Origin: Thermomicrobium sp.
GTDB taxonomy: Bacteria > Chloroflexota > Chloroflexia > Thermomicrobiales > Thermomicrobiaceae
DNA length: 36,071 nt
Reading direction: 5' to 3'
NCBI GenBank assembly: GCA_026419575.1
Contig: JANZZC010000002.1
Span: 1-36,071 of the forward strand
The position numbers and the translations under genes were made by a program. Of this stretch, positions 20,746 to 27,529 are shown in pieces (within the stretch, counting starts at the first letter, position 1; each line of letters starts with the position of its first letter). The notes below the pieces were generated by a model. That model searched no databases. It was not told the origin of the DNA and was given only the letters and a program-made list of their open reading frames with translations.

Positions 20746-22179
20746 TCACTGGCCGCCTCCGGGCGACGTCTTTCCGATATCCTCCGGTTGGCTCAAGCGC
20801 CGCACCAATGCTCGCAAGTCCTCGACGTTCCAGGCATCGCGGTTGCCGGCCAGGACGACGAATTGGTACCGCCGCATCCCGTCGTCCCACACCGCGGTCT
20901 GCGGCCATCCCCAGACCGGATGGGGCACCCAGCAGAGCTCGATCCGTCCAGCCGGCATCTCGCAGTGCTGTTCGCCACCGAGCTCCGGTTCTCCCGGACC
21001 ACCGACGGCGATGCTGAGACGAGCGACCAGCGTCGGACCGACCAGCCCCACCCGGATCGTCTCCGGACCGTCGCGCCATGCGGAAACGGCTCGGAGTCCT
21101 GCCGGCAAACCGGCGTCGATCGCGCGCGGCACGAGCGCTGCGAGCGGCTCCGCGACGACCTCGAAGACGACCTGCTGCTGCCACGTCGCTCCGTCGGCTT
21201 GCAGCACGTAACAACCGGCTCGCGCGATCGGGAGATCGATCGATACGGCACGTCGCCCGCGCGTCGATGGGTCGAGGAACAGCGTCCCCTCCCCCTCGCC
21301 GAACGGGCCCGACGTCGCTTCGGAGAGCGAGAAGAGCCGGAGCAGGATCGGTCCATGCTCGCTCGCCGAGACGTACACCTGTGCCGCGAGGCCGCCGTTC
21401 GCGCCCGTCCCATGGTCGGGCAGGTTGACCACGGCGTCAGGGCCGAGACTCAGGTAGACCGGCCCAGTACCGACCGCGTCGCCGAACGCCCAGGCGCTCC
21501 GGGGGCAGGCTCCTCCGTTCGTCTCCGGGACCTGCAGCGACCGCTGGCCCAACGCCTCCGCCAACAGCTCGCGCGAACTCCCTGGCAAGGCCTGTGCGCC
21601 GACCGCCCCGGCTACGACCGAGAGGACGACGCCGTCCCGGCAGTCCATTTCGACCCGGGCGAGGTACGGCTTGGCGATGAAGTCGTCGGCCTCCCGCAGG
21701 AGCGCCACCGTCACGGCGAGGCGGTCATCGCCGAGCGGCGAGAAGCGGACGAACTCGAGGACGCTCCACCGCTCCCGCCGCTCCAGTCGGCGAGCCACCC
21801 AGTCCAAGAATCCTTCCGGGCGATCGGTGAACAGCCCGGTCGCGACCAGATCCGGCTCCCGCGGGATCACCGCGAACCAACGGGAACTCGCGTCGGAAGC
21901 GCGCCGCAGGCCGAGCGCTGCGCGGAGCTGCGGGAGGTCGCCGCTGTTCAGGGCGTTCAGGAAGAGCCGGGACGTCTCGAGGACGCGTTCGACCGTGCAG
22001 CTGCCGAACGGTTCGAGCGGGACCGACGGTGTCGGGAGAAGTAGCGGCGTCGGGGTCGGCTCCAGCGTCGCCGTCGGCGCCGGCGTCGAGACGACGACGT
22101 CCGTCGGGGTCATCGGCCGAACGCCGCAGGCGACGATGAGCATGACCCCGACCAGGAATGTTCCGAACCAGCGCGTCAC
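20746..22179 (-). CDS. predicted lipoprotein of unknown function
   Basis: A 477-residue exported protein that I do not recognise. It starts with a lipoprotein signal (RWFGTFLVGVMLIVAC, lipid-modified Cys18 expected) followed by a Thr/Pro-rich linker at about 24-53 (TPAPTATLEPTPTPLLLPTP). The body is soluble, with an early part around CTVERVLETSRLFLNALNSG that resembles small secreted alpha/beta folds only loosely, and a beta-rich later part. The start is GTG at 22179, supported by GGGAGGAG about 9 nt upstream; the only nearby in-frame ATG would destroy the signal peptide. It follows the L,D-transpeptidase by 56 nt and is probably co-transcribed, so a surface or wall role is likely. Confidence 0.8.
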   Translation of the reverse strand: MTRWFGTFLVGVMLIVACGVRPMTPTDVVVSTPAPTATLEPTPTPLLLPTPSVPLEPFGSCTVERVLETSRLFLNALNSGDLPQLRAALGLRRASDASSRWFAVIPREPDLVATGLFTDRPEGFLDWVARRLERRERWSVLEFVRFSPLGDDRLAVTVALLREADDFIAKPYLARVEMDCRDGVVLSVVAGAVGAQALPGSSRELLAEALGQRSLQVPETNGGACPRSAWAFGDAVGTGPVYLSLGPDAVVNLPDHGTGANGGLAAQVYVSASEHGPILLRLFSLSEATSGPFGEGEGTLFLDPSTRGRRAVSIDLPIARAGCYVLQADGATWQQQVVFEVVAEPLAALVPRAIDAGLPAGLRAVSAWRDGPETIRVGLVGPTLVARLSIAVGGPGEPELGGEQHCEMPAGRIELCWVPHPVWGWPQTAVWDDGMRRYQFVVLAGNRDAWNVEDLRALVRRLSQPEDIGKTSPGGGQ

Positions 22180-22235
22180 CGGACCGTACTCCTCCCTGCC
22201 TCGCGCGAGCAGGGTACCTCATCGGCCCGTCGCTT

Positions 22236-23357
22236 TCAGGGATGAATCCAGACGACCGTACCGAGCGGCGTCCACTCGTACAACCAGGCTGCGGCGTCCA
22301 GCGGCAGGTTGACGCAGCCGTGGCTCATCGGATGACCGAAGTTGTTGTGCCAATAGGCGCCGTGCAGTGCGTAGCCCAGGTAGAAGTACATCGTGTGCGG
22401 CACGTTCGGGAGGTCGTAGTAATCGATTCCCGGAGTCCCACCGCGCATGCGCTCGAACAGGAGCTTCCGATAGACACGGAAGGTGCCGCTCGGTGTCGGG
22501 TACTGCGGTAAGCCGGTCGACACGAGCGAAGCGAAGACGACCCGATCGAATTCCCAGGCGCGGAGTACCTGGTCGCTGAGATCGACCTCGATCCACTTCG
22601 GCTCCCGCACGGGTGCGCCGGGGGGTGGCGTGCGCACGAGCGACGGTACCGCCGGGAACAGCGCTGAATCGTAGGTCGGCACATCACCGGGAAGCAGCAC
22701 GGGTGCCGTCGCGATACCCTTCCGCTGCGCTGCCCAGGCGCCGAGCCGACTCACCTGGATCTCGTAGGCGGACCCGGCGAACTCGGGATGCCACTCCAGC
22801 CTTGCCCGTTCGAAGTACTGAACCGTCAGCCCGTCCTCGGCCAGCTCCTCGCTGATCGGATACCCGAAGACGCGCACACCGCCGAAACGCTCCCAGAACG
22901 AACGGAACCCGTGGCAGAGGTTGTGCTCCGTTTCCGGGAAGTAGCGACACGCGGGGCTGCCGAGCGGGGCCGCGGGCCGGAACGCCCGATCGAACCGCCC
23001 GACTGCCGCCTCCGCACCGAGTCGCCGCAGTTGCACCCGCCACTCGGCTGGCGCTTCCGGATGCCACTCGAAGACAGCCCGCTCGAAGTACTGGACCGTG
23101 ACGCCGTCCTCCGAGAGCTCCTCGCTGAGCGGATAGCCGAAGATCGGCACATCGCCGTTGCGCAACCAGAAATCCAGGAACCCGAACGACACCGTATGGC
23201 CGGTCTCCGGGAAGTAGACACGATCGGGTCCGCCAGCCACTGCCCGGGCCACCGCCGGGAACGGCAACCACGCCAGGAGAACGATCGCGACACAGGAGAA
23301 ACCGATCGCGCACCTACCGAGAAATCGAACTCGCTCGGAAGGCCTCGTCGCACCCAT
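22236..23357 (-). CDS. L,D-transpeptidase (YkuD) with two wall-type repeats
   Basis: A 373-residue exported protein. A signal or anchor helix (about 14-33) is followed by two copies of a 54-residue module (48-101 and 139-192), then a YkuD domain (about 254-373). The catalytic motif is complete: His332 in LHGAYWH and S345-H346-G347-C348-V-N with nucleophile Cys348. It should form L,D-crosslinks in peptidoglycan or attach proteins to it, outside the membrane. The repeats (YFPETGH...YFERA..EWHPE) are seen in other Chloroflexota exported proteins and may bind the wall. ATG 23357 lies about 29 nt after the predicted transcription start from the promoter at 23393-23421. Confidence 0.92.
   Translation of the reverse strand: MGATRPSERVRFLGRCAIGFSCVAIVLLAWLPFPAVARAVAGGPDRVYFPETGHTVSFGFLDFWLRNGDVPIFGYPLSEELSEDGVTVQYFERAVFEWHPEAPAEWRVQLRRLGAEAAVGRFDRAFRPAAPLGSPACRYFPETEHNLCHGFRSFWERFGGVRVFGYPISEELAEDGLTVQYFERARLEWHPEFAGSAYEIQVSRLGAWAAQRKGIATAPVLLPGDVPTYDSALFPAVPSLVRTPPPGAPVREPKWIEVDLSDQVLRAWEFDRVVFASLVSTGLPQYPTPSGTFRVYRKLLFERMRGGTPGIDYYDLPNVPHTMYFYLGYALHGAYWHNNFGHPMSHGCVNLPLDAAAWLYEWTPLGTVVWIHP
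22782..22943 (-). repeat. second copy of the 54-residue YFPETxH module
   Basis: It encodes residues 139-192 of the L,D-transpeptidase. By direct comparison, 37 of 54 residues match the first copy with no gaps, including YFPET, FGYP, EDG, TVQYFERA and EWHPE. Confidence 0.85.
23055..23216 (-). repeat. first copy of the 54-residue YFPETxH module
   Basis: It encodes residues 48-101 of the L,D-transpeptidase, right after the membrane segment. A spacer of 37 residues separates it from the second copy, so this is a spaced domain duplication rather than a tandem DNA repeat. Confidence 0.85.
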
Positions 23358-23392
23358 GACCGGCCTCCGGCTCCGCTGGGTCGGCGAGGCTC

Positions 23393-23421
23393 AGCATACG
23401 CGAGCCGCCATTGCCTGCCAA
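23393..23421 (-). promoter_or_regulatory. promoter of the L,D-transpeptidase gene
   Basis: On the minus strand TTGGCA (23421-23416), a 17-nt spacer and TATGCT (23398-23393). It lies in the 76-bp gap after the LysM lipoprotein gene, so the transpeptidase can be transcribed independently of the upstream operon. Confidence 0.6.
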
Positions 23422-23433
23422 CGTGTCCGTACG

Positions 23434-23796
23434 CTAGCGAGGGATGACCAGCACCTGGCCGGCTTGCAGCCGGTTCGGATCCTCGATCCCGTTCGCTTCG
23501 ATCAGCGCTTCGAGCGAAACGCCGAAGCGTACGGCGATGCTGTAGAGCGTGTCACCCGGCTGGACGACGTAGGTGTTCCCGTCGGTCGCCGTGCCCGCCC
23601 CTGGCGCGCTCGGAGTCGGCGTGGGCGGAACGAGGGATGGCGGGGGCGGCGTCGGTGTGACGATCGGCAGGACCGGAAACGGGGTCGGAGTCGGAACGAC
23701 CGCCGGCGTCACCGTTGGCGTCGCCCGACCGAGCGGCGAGCATGCTGCGACGAGGAGCGGGACCATCGCGAGGAGAAGCAGAACTCGACGCACCAT
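23434..23796 (-). CDS. small LysM lipoprotein
   Basis: A 120-residue exported protein: a signal peptide with lipobox LVAAC, a Thr/Pro-rich linker of about 45 residues (PTVTPAVVPTPTPFPV onward), and one C-terminal LysM domain (YVVQPGDTLYSIAVRFGVSL...AGQVLVIP). It should be lipid-anchored outside the membrane and hold peptidoglycan. ATG 23796 overlaps the DUF3006 stop as TGATG; a GTG one codon earlier (23799) is an alternative. It is the last gene of the operon that begins with the glycosyltransferase. Confidence 0.88.
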   Translation of the reverse strand: MVRRVLLLLAMVPLLVAACSPLGRATPTVTPAVVPTPTPFPVLPIVTPTPPPPSLVPPTPTPSAPGAGTATDGNTYVVQPGDTLYSIAVRFGVSLEALIEANGIEDPNRLQAGQVLVIPR

Positions 23797-24038
23797 CACC
23801 GACCGGACTCCCCGAACAGTTCCTCTTGCAGACGGTGGATTTCCTGGCGACGAGCCTCTTCCGTCTCGACGTCGTGCTCGAAACGAACGCGGAGGACCAT
23901 GCCACGGCGCAGCCAGGGGAACCGTTCATGGAGAACGACCAGCTGCTGGCCATCGTCGAAGACGAGCACCGCCCACGTCCGCCCGTCCGCGCCCACTTCG
24001 AACCGATCCACCGTTGCCACGAGCGCATCCGCCGTCAC
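23796..24038 (-). CDS. DUF3006 family protein
   Basis: An 80-residue small beta-barrel-like protein of the DUF3006 type (ATVDRFEVGADGRTWAVLVFDDGQ ... followed by a charged helix EEARRQEIHRLQEELF). The start is GTG at 24038, overlapping the stop of the metallo-beta-lactamase gene as GTGA. DUF3006 genes are often found next to ComEC-like metallo-beta-lactamase genes in Gram-positive-type bacteria, as here. The molecular function is unknown. No signal peptide is visible, so it is probably cytoplasmic. Confidence 0.8.
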   Translation of the reverse strand: MTADALVATVDRFEVGADGRTWAVLVFDDGQQLVVLHERFPWLRRGMVLRVRFEHDVETEEARRQEIHRLQEELFGESGR

Positions 24039-24922
24039 GATCGTCCCTGCCCCGTGACGAGAACCCAGCTCGTTCCGTCCGACCGCACCAGGATCGTACC
24101 ATCGACGTCCGTCCGATACACCTGCGCACCGAAGGTGCGGAACCGTTGCAGCGTCTCCGGATGCGGATGCCCGTACGGATTGTTCCGACCGGCCGAAACG
24201 ATCGCCACGGCCGGCCGGACAGCCTCGAGGAACGCCTCGCTCGACGACGTTCGGCTTCCATGGTGCCCCACCACGAGGATCGCCGCTCGGAGCGCGCCAT
24301 CCTCGCGTGCCACCAGAGCGACTTCTCCCCGCGCCTCCAAGTCTCCCGGGACGAGGATCCGCACCGCGCCGTGCTCGATCCGCAACACCACGCTGTTGTC
24401 GTTGTCGCTGATCGTCCCGTCAGGCTCGGTCAGGAACGGACGCTCCGGCCAGAGGACCGTCGCGCGGACCGCTGCGCCGAGCGCGAGCGTCCGTCCTCGT
24501 TCGGCACGGACAGCCGCGATCCGGCGGGCGCGCACCAGACGGAGCGTCTCGAGATAGGCGCGGTTGGTCGACGGCAAGACTGGGTCCACGAAGGTCCCGA
24601 CGTCGATCGCCTCGAGGATCGCCGGCATTCCGCCGACGTGGTCCTGATCGGGATGACTGAGGACGAGGTAGTCCAAGCGCGCGATCCCGTGCGCGCGGAA
24701 GAACGGGAGGATCACCGCCTCGGCGTCCTCGCGGCTGTTCCCCGCGTCGTAGAGCAACGCGTGTCCATCCGGCGTCACCAGCCCGACAGCGAGCGCCTGT
24801 CCGACGTCGAAGACGGCCAGGGTCGCAGCGTCTGCCGGAGGGCGCCCGGTTCCCGGGACCGCGCAGGCGGCGGTCGCGGCGGCGAGCAGGAGCAGCGCCA
24901 AGACGGAGCGCCAGCGGCCCAT
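24035..24922 (-). CDS. secreted ComEC/Rec2-like metallo-beta-lactamase fold protein
   Basis: A 295-residue protein equal to the C-terminal MBL domain of ComEC, without the competence channel. The N-terminus MGRWRSVLALLLLAAATAAC is a signal peptide, possibly of a lipoprotein (the lipobox is weak). The metal motif is LSHPDQDHVGG (HxDxDH) and the ComEC-type GHHGSRTSS lies near the C-terminus, with VGQALAVGLVTPDGHALLYDAG at the start of the fold. A nuclease or phosphodiesterase outside the membrane is the best guess. ATG 24922 is preferred (GAGGGTGAGG just upstream, 2 nt after the phosphatidyltransferase stop) over a GTG at 24955 that overlaps the previous gene and lengthens the signal. Confidence 0.88.
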   Translation of the reverse strand: MGRWRSVLALLLLAAATAACAVPGTGRPPADAATLAVFDVGQALAVGLVTPDGHALLYDAGNSREDAEAVILPFFRAHGIARLDYLVLSHPDQDHVGGMPAILEAIDVGTFVDPVLPSTNRAYLETLRLVRARRIAAVRAERGRTLALGAAVRATVLWPERPFLTEPDGTISDNDNSVVLRIEHGAVRILVPGDLEARGEVALVAREDGALRAAILVVGHHGSRTSSSEAFLEAVRPAVAIVSAGRNNPYGHPHPETLQRFRTFGAQVYRTDVDGTILVRSDGTSWVLVTGQGRS

Positions 24923-24924
24923 CC

Positions 24925-25506
24925 TCACCCTCGTGTCGCCCGGTAGACGAGCCACAGCCGTTGGAGCACGGTCAGATTGGTCGCGACGGCGAGCAACCAG
25001 AGCACGACGAGCGGCCGATCGAGCAAGAGCCCGAGCGCGAGCACCACCACCCGCTCCGGTCGCGCGAAGAAGCCCTGGGTGAGCGCGATCCCAGCCCCTT
25101 CGGCACGCGCTCGCACGTAGCTCACCAGGAGCGAACCGACGATGGCCGCGTAACAGAGCAGTACCGGCACGCTCCCGGCATCGCTCCGGACGAACCAGGC
25201 GAGCAACCCACCGAGGACCAGCGCCTCGCTGTACCGGTCGAGGACCGAATCAAGCACGCCGCCGAAACGGGTCACCTTGCCGGTCGCGCGCGCCACCGCT
25301 CCGTCCAGCATGTCGAAGGCACCAGCGACGAGGAGGAGCGCACCGCCCCACTGCAGCTCGCCGCTCCCGATGACCGCTCCGACCGCCGCGTTGAGGAGGA
25401 GCCCGACCAGTGTCAACTGGTTCGGCGTCAAGCCGGTCCGGGCCACCAGCGCCCCGACCCGCTGCACGCGATGCCGCACCCGATCGGCGACCAGCGAACT
25501 GAGCAC
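24925..25506 (-). CDS. CDP-alcohol phosphatidyltransferase (PgsA/PIP synthase-like)
   Basis: A 193-residue integral membrane enzyme with about six hydrophobic segments. The CDP-alcohol signature D-x2-D-G-x2-A-R-x8-G-x3-D-x3-D is complete in DMLDGAVARATGK...GGVLDSVLDR. It joins a CDP-diacylglycerol-type donor to an alcohol; the acceptor could be inositol phosphate or glycerol phosphate. The adjoining PimA-like glycosyltransferase favours inositol phosphate, as in mycobacteria. The GTG start at 25506 has AGGAGGT 8 nt upstream, within the end of the glycosyltransferase gene, whose stop is 3 nt before the start codon. Confidence 0.88.
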   Translation of the reverse strand: MLSSLVADRVRHRVQRVGALVARTGLTPNQLTLVGLLLNAAVGAVIGSGELQWGGALLLVAGAFDMLDGAVARATGKVTRFGGVLDSVLDRYSEALVLGGLLAWFVRSDAGSVPVLLCYAAIVGSLLVSYVRARAEGAGIALTQGFFARPERVVVLALGLLLDRPLVVLWLLAVATNLTVLQRLWLVYRATRG

Positions 25507-25509
25507 GCG

Positions 25510-26700
25510 TCACGACCTCCTCGACCAGGCCCGCAGCGCGACGCGGAGCGAACTCCACCAGTCGATCGGGAGCTCGGCGGCAGGCTCCCGCACCCCGCGC
25601 AAAAGCCGCTCGTAATATGCCAAGGTCCGCTGGGCGATGACCGGCCAAGCGAACTGCTCGGCCCGTTGCCGGCCCGCTTTCCCAAGCCGCTCCCGCAAAG
25701 CCGCGTCGGCCAGCACGTGAACGAGCGCGACGGCGAGCGCGTCCGGATTCTTGCGCTCTACCAGGAGCCCCTCCACTCCGTGCCGCAGCACGAAGCGAAA
25801 GCCGCGGATGTCGCTCGCGACGACCGGCCGCCCGCTCGCCATCGCTTCCAGCAAGACGATGCCGAAACTTTCCGCGCCTGTCGCCGGGGCACAGAAGACA
25901 TCGCATGCCGTGTAGTACGACGGCAAAAGCTCGTCCGGCACCGGTCCGGTGAACAGGACATTACCGTCCAGCGCACCGCGCTCGATCTGCCGGGCGAAGC
26001 GCTCGGGATCCCCCGGGCCGACCACGACGAGCAGGACGTCCGGGAACTCGCGGCGCACCAGGACCAGCGCCTCGAGGAGATAGCGCAGCCCCTTGCGCGA
26101 CTCGTTGAAGCGTCCGACGAAGAGGATCGTCGGACGACCGAAACGCTGGGCCGGCGGGACGTCGGGGCGGAATCGTTCGGTGTCGATACCGTTGGGAATC
26201 AGTTCGTAGTACCCGGGGAAATACCGCGCGATCGATTCCAGCGCCGCTGGCGAGACGGCGATGCGACCGTGCAGCTTGGCGAAGAGGAGACTCAGCACCG
26301 GCTTCGCCGAGAGGTACCCCCAGTTGTGAGTGCGGGCCGCATGAAACGTCCCGACATTGATGGAGCGCGAGTGCAGCAGGACGAGCTGCGGCAGCATGGG
26401 CGCCAGCGGCTCGTGCAGGTGCACGATGTCGAAGCGCTCCCTCCGGAGGAGTTCCTTCACCTTGCCGGAGACGAACGGGGAGAGGGTGATCCGCGCGGTC
26501 GAACCATTGGCTGGGACAGGAACAGCGACACCGAGCTTGACGAGATGCCCGTCGTCGCTCTCCGCTTCCCCCGGCGACCGCGGCGCGAGTATGCGCGTCT
26601 CATGACCGAGCTTGCGGTACTCGGCATCGAGGTGCAGAATGTGCTCGTTGACGCCGCCGGGATAGCTGAAGTCGAACGGCGAGACGAAGAGGATCCGCAT
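25510..26700 (-). CDS. GT4 glycosyltransferase, PimA-like
   Basis: A 396-residue GT-B fold, family 4 glycosyltransferase. Visible motifs are the N-terminal PGGVNEHILHLDAEYRKLGH, IVHLHEPLAP, the nucleotide-sugar loop VGRFNESRKGLRYLLEA and the retaining-enzyme motif ESFGIVLLEAMASGRPVV. Together with the adjacent phosphatidyltransferase this resembles mycobacterial phosphatidylinositol mannosyltransferase PimA, which adds mannose to phosphatidylinositol on the inner leaflet. Substrate identity is inference from the neighbour. It is the first clear gene of the minus-strand operon; I found no good promoter upstream. The ATG follows GACGGAG. Confidence 0.85.
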   Translation of the reverse strand: MRILFVSPFDFSYPGGVNEHILHLDAEYRKLGHETRILAPRSPGEAESDDGHLVKLGVAVPVPANGSTARITLSPFVSGKVKELLRRERFDIVHLHEPLAPMLPQLVLLHSRSINVGTFHAARTHNWGYLSAKPVLSLLFAKLHGRIAVSPAALESIARYFPGYYELIPNGIDTERFRPDVPPAQRFGRPTILFVGRFNESRKGLRYLLEALVLVRREFPDVLLVVVGPGDPERFARQIERGALDGNVLFTGPVPDELLPSYYTACDVFCAPATGAESFGIVLLEAMASGRPVVASDIRGFRFVLRHGVEGLLVERKNPDALAVALVHVLADAALRERLGKAGRQRAEQFAWPVIAQRTLAYYERLLRGVREPAAELPIDWWSSLRVALRAWSRRS

Positions 26701-26737
26701 CGGTCACTCCGTCTCGTCTCGACGGATGAGGAGACGG

Positions 26738-26911
26738 ATGGCGTTCTGGGCAGTGATCGCCATGGCGACCGGCACCTGGTGGACGTTCGCCACCGTCTGG
26801 CGGCTCCTCCGCCCTGCGCCGTCGCATCCGCTCTGGTCGCTCGTTCTCCGCGACATCGTCGCCGCTCCCCTGGTCGGTCTACTCGCCGCTCGCCTCCTCG
26901 GGTCCGCCTGA
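26738..26911 (+). CDS. possible small membrane protein
   Basis: A 57-residue reading frame with a basic N-terminus and two hydrophobic segments (about 2-20, MAFWAVIAMATGTWWTFATV, and about 39-55). GAGGAGACGG precedes ATG 26738; ATG 26726 is an alternative. It fills most of the 178-bp gap between the PimA-like and PRC-barrel genes, but its end overlaps the convergent PRC-barrel gene by 33 nt. A minus-strand frame ending at 26704, 3 nt before the glycosyltransferase start, covers the same bases. Both frames share third codon positions, so GC bias cannot decide between them. Function unknown. Confidence 0.38.
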   Translation: MAFWAVIAMATGTWWTFATVWRLLRPAPSHPLWSLVLRDIVAAPLVGLLAARLLGSA

Positions 26912-27433
26912 GCCACTGGCCGCCGCATCGTCGGACGTCTCCCTCTGCTCGACCACCTGCGCTGGCGAGGCGACCAACACGACCGCATCGCGCCCGATCG
27001 CTCGCACCAGCGCGATCGGCACCGACTGCCTCCGGCCGAGCACGCCGCCGATACCCGGTGGGACCACGACGAGCGCTGTGAGCAGCCCGCTGCTCGGCTC
27101 GAACTCCACGTCGTCGAGTCGACCGCGCGCCTCGCCGAGCTCGGTCACGACCCGGAGGCGAGCCAGGTCGTCGATCCGCAGGTGCCCCTGCTCGGCTTCT
27201 CCGGCAGGTCGGAGCGCGCCGTGCTGCGGGATCGTCACCGCATCGGGCCCGAGATGGTGGAGCGCCTCGAAAGGAACGTCAGCCAGGTCACCGCGGAAGC
27301 GACCGCCCCGCCGGATCCGGAGCGCGACGACCCGACGCTGCTGCGGGTCCACGAGCGCGTCCTGCACCGCTCCGAGTCGCTCCCCGGTATCGACAGCGAT
27401 CACCGGGCGACCACGCACGGCGCGCAGCTCCAT
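26879..27433 (-). CDS. PRC-barrel domain protein
   Basis: A 184-residue protein with two PRC-barrel-like halves: ELRAVRGRPVIAVDTGERLG...VVALRIRRGG at the start, and RIDDLARLRVVTELGEARGRLDDVEFEPSSGLLTALVV in the middle. A Ser/Glu-rich tail follows. PRC barrels serve in RNA processing (RimM), photosynthetic complexes and stress proteins; no specific role can be assigned here. ATG 27433 has GAGAGGGGG 6 nt upstream and lies about 19 nt after the predicted transcription start. The in-frame ATG 27460 falls inside the -10 box and is therefore unlikely. It is divergent from the penicillin-binding protein gene. Confidence 0.82.
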   Translation of the reverse strand: MELRAVRGRPVIAVDTGERLGAVQDALVDPQQRRVVALRIRRGGRFRGDLADVPFEALHHLGPDAVTIPQHGALRPAGEAEQGHLRIDDLARLRVVTELGEARGRLDDVEFEPSSGLLTALVVVPPGIGGVLGRRQSVPIALVRAIGRDAVVLVASPAQVVEQRETSDDAAASGSGGPEEASGE

Positions 27434-27458
27434 CGACTGCCCCCTCTCTTCCGTCACC

Positions 27459-27487
27459 ATCATACCGGTCGAGCGGCAGCCTGTCGT
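27459..27487 (-). promoter_or_regulatory. promoter of the PRC-barrel gene
   Basis: On the minus strand ACGACA (27487-27482), a 17-nt spacer and TATGAT (27464-27459, five of six matches to consensus). It places the transcript start near 27452. Confidence 0.55.
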
Positions 27488-27488
27488 G

Positions 27489-27494
27489 TATCCT
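27489..27494 (+). promoter_or_regulatory. candidate -10 box of the penicillin-binding protein gene
   Basis: TATCCT lies 36 nt before ATG 27530 and 2 nt from the -35 box of the opposing PRC-barrel promoter. No convincing -35 is found 16-19 nt upstream, so the site is weak. Confidence 0.3.
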
Positions 27495-27529
27495 CTGGGG
27501 CGCATGCAGTTGAGACGGAGCTCACCGGC

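Noticed and set aside
18664-22044. A 1126-codon open frame on the plus strand
   Set aside because: It runs antisense across the dehydrogenase, deacylase and lipoprotein genes, all of which have clear motifs, signals and ribosome sites. Its translation is rich in Arg, Asp and Pro without domains. It results from high GC and few stops.
24961-27081. A 706-codon open frame on the plus strand
   Set aside because: It is antisense to the phosphatidyltransferase and glycosyltransferase genes, both with complete family signatures.
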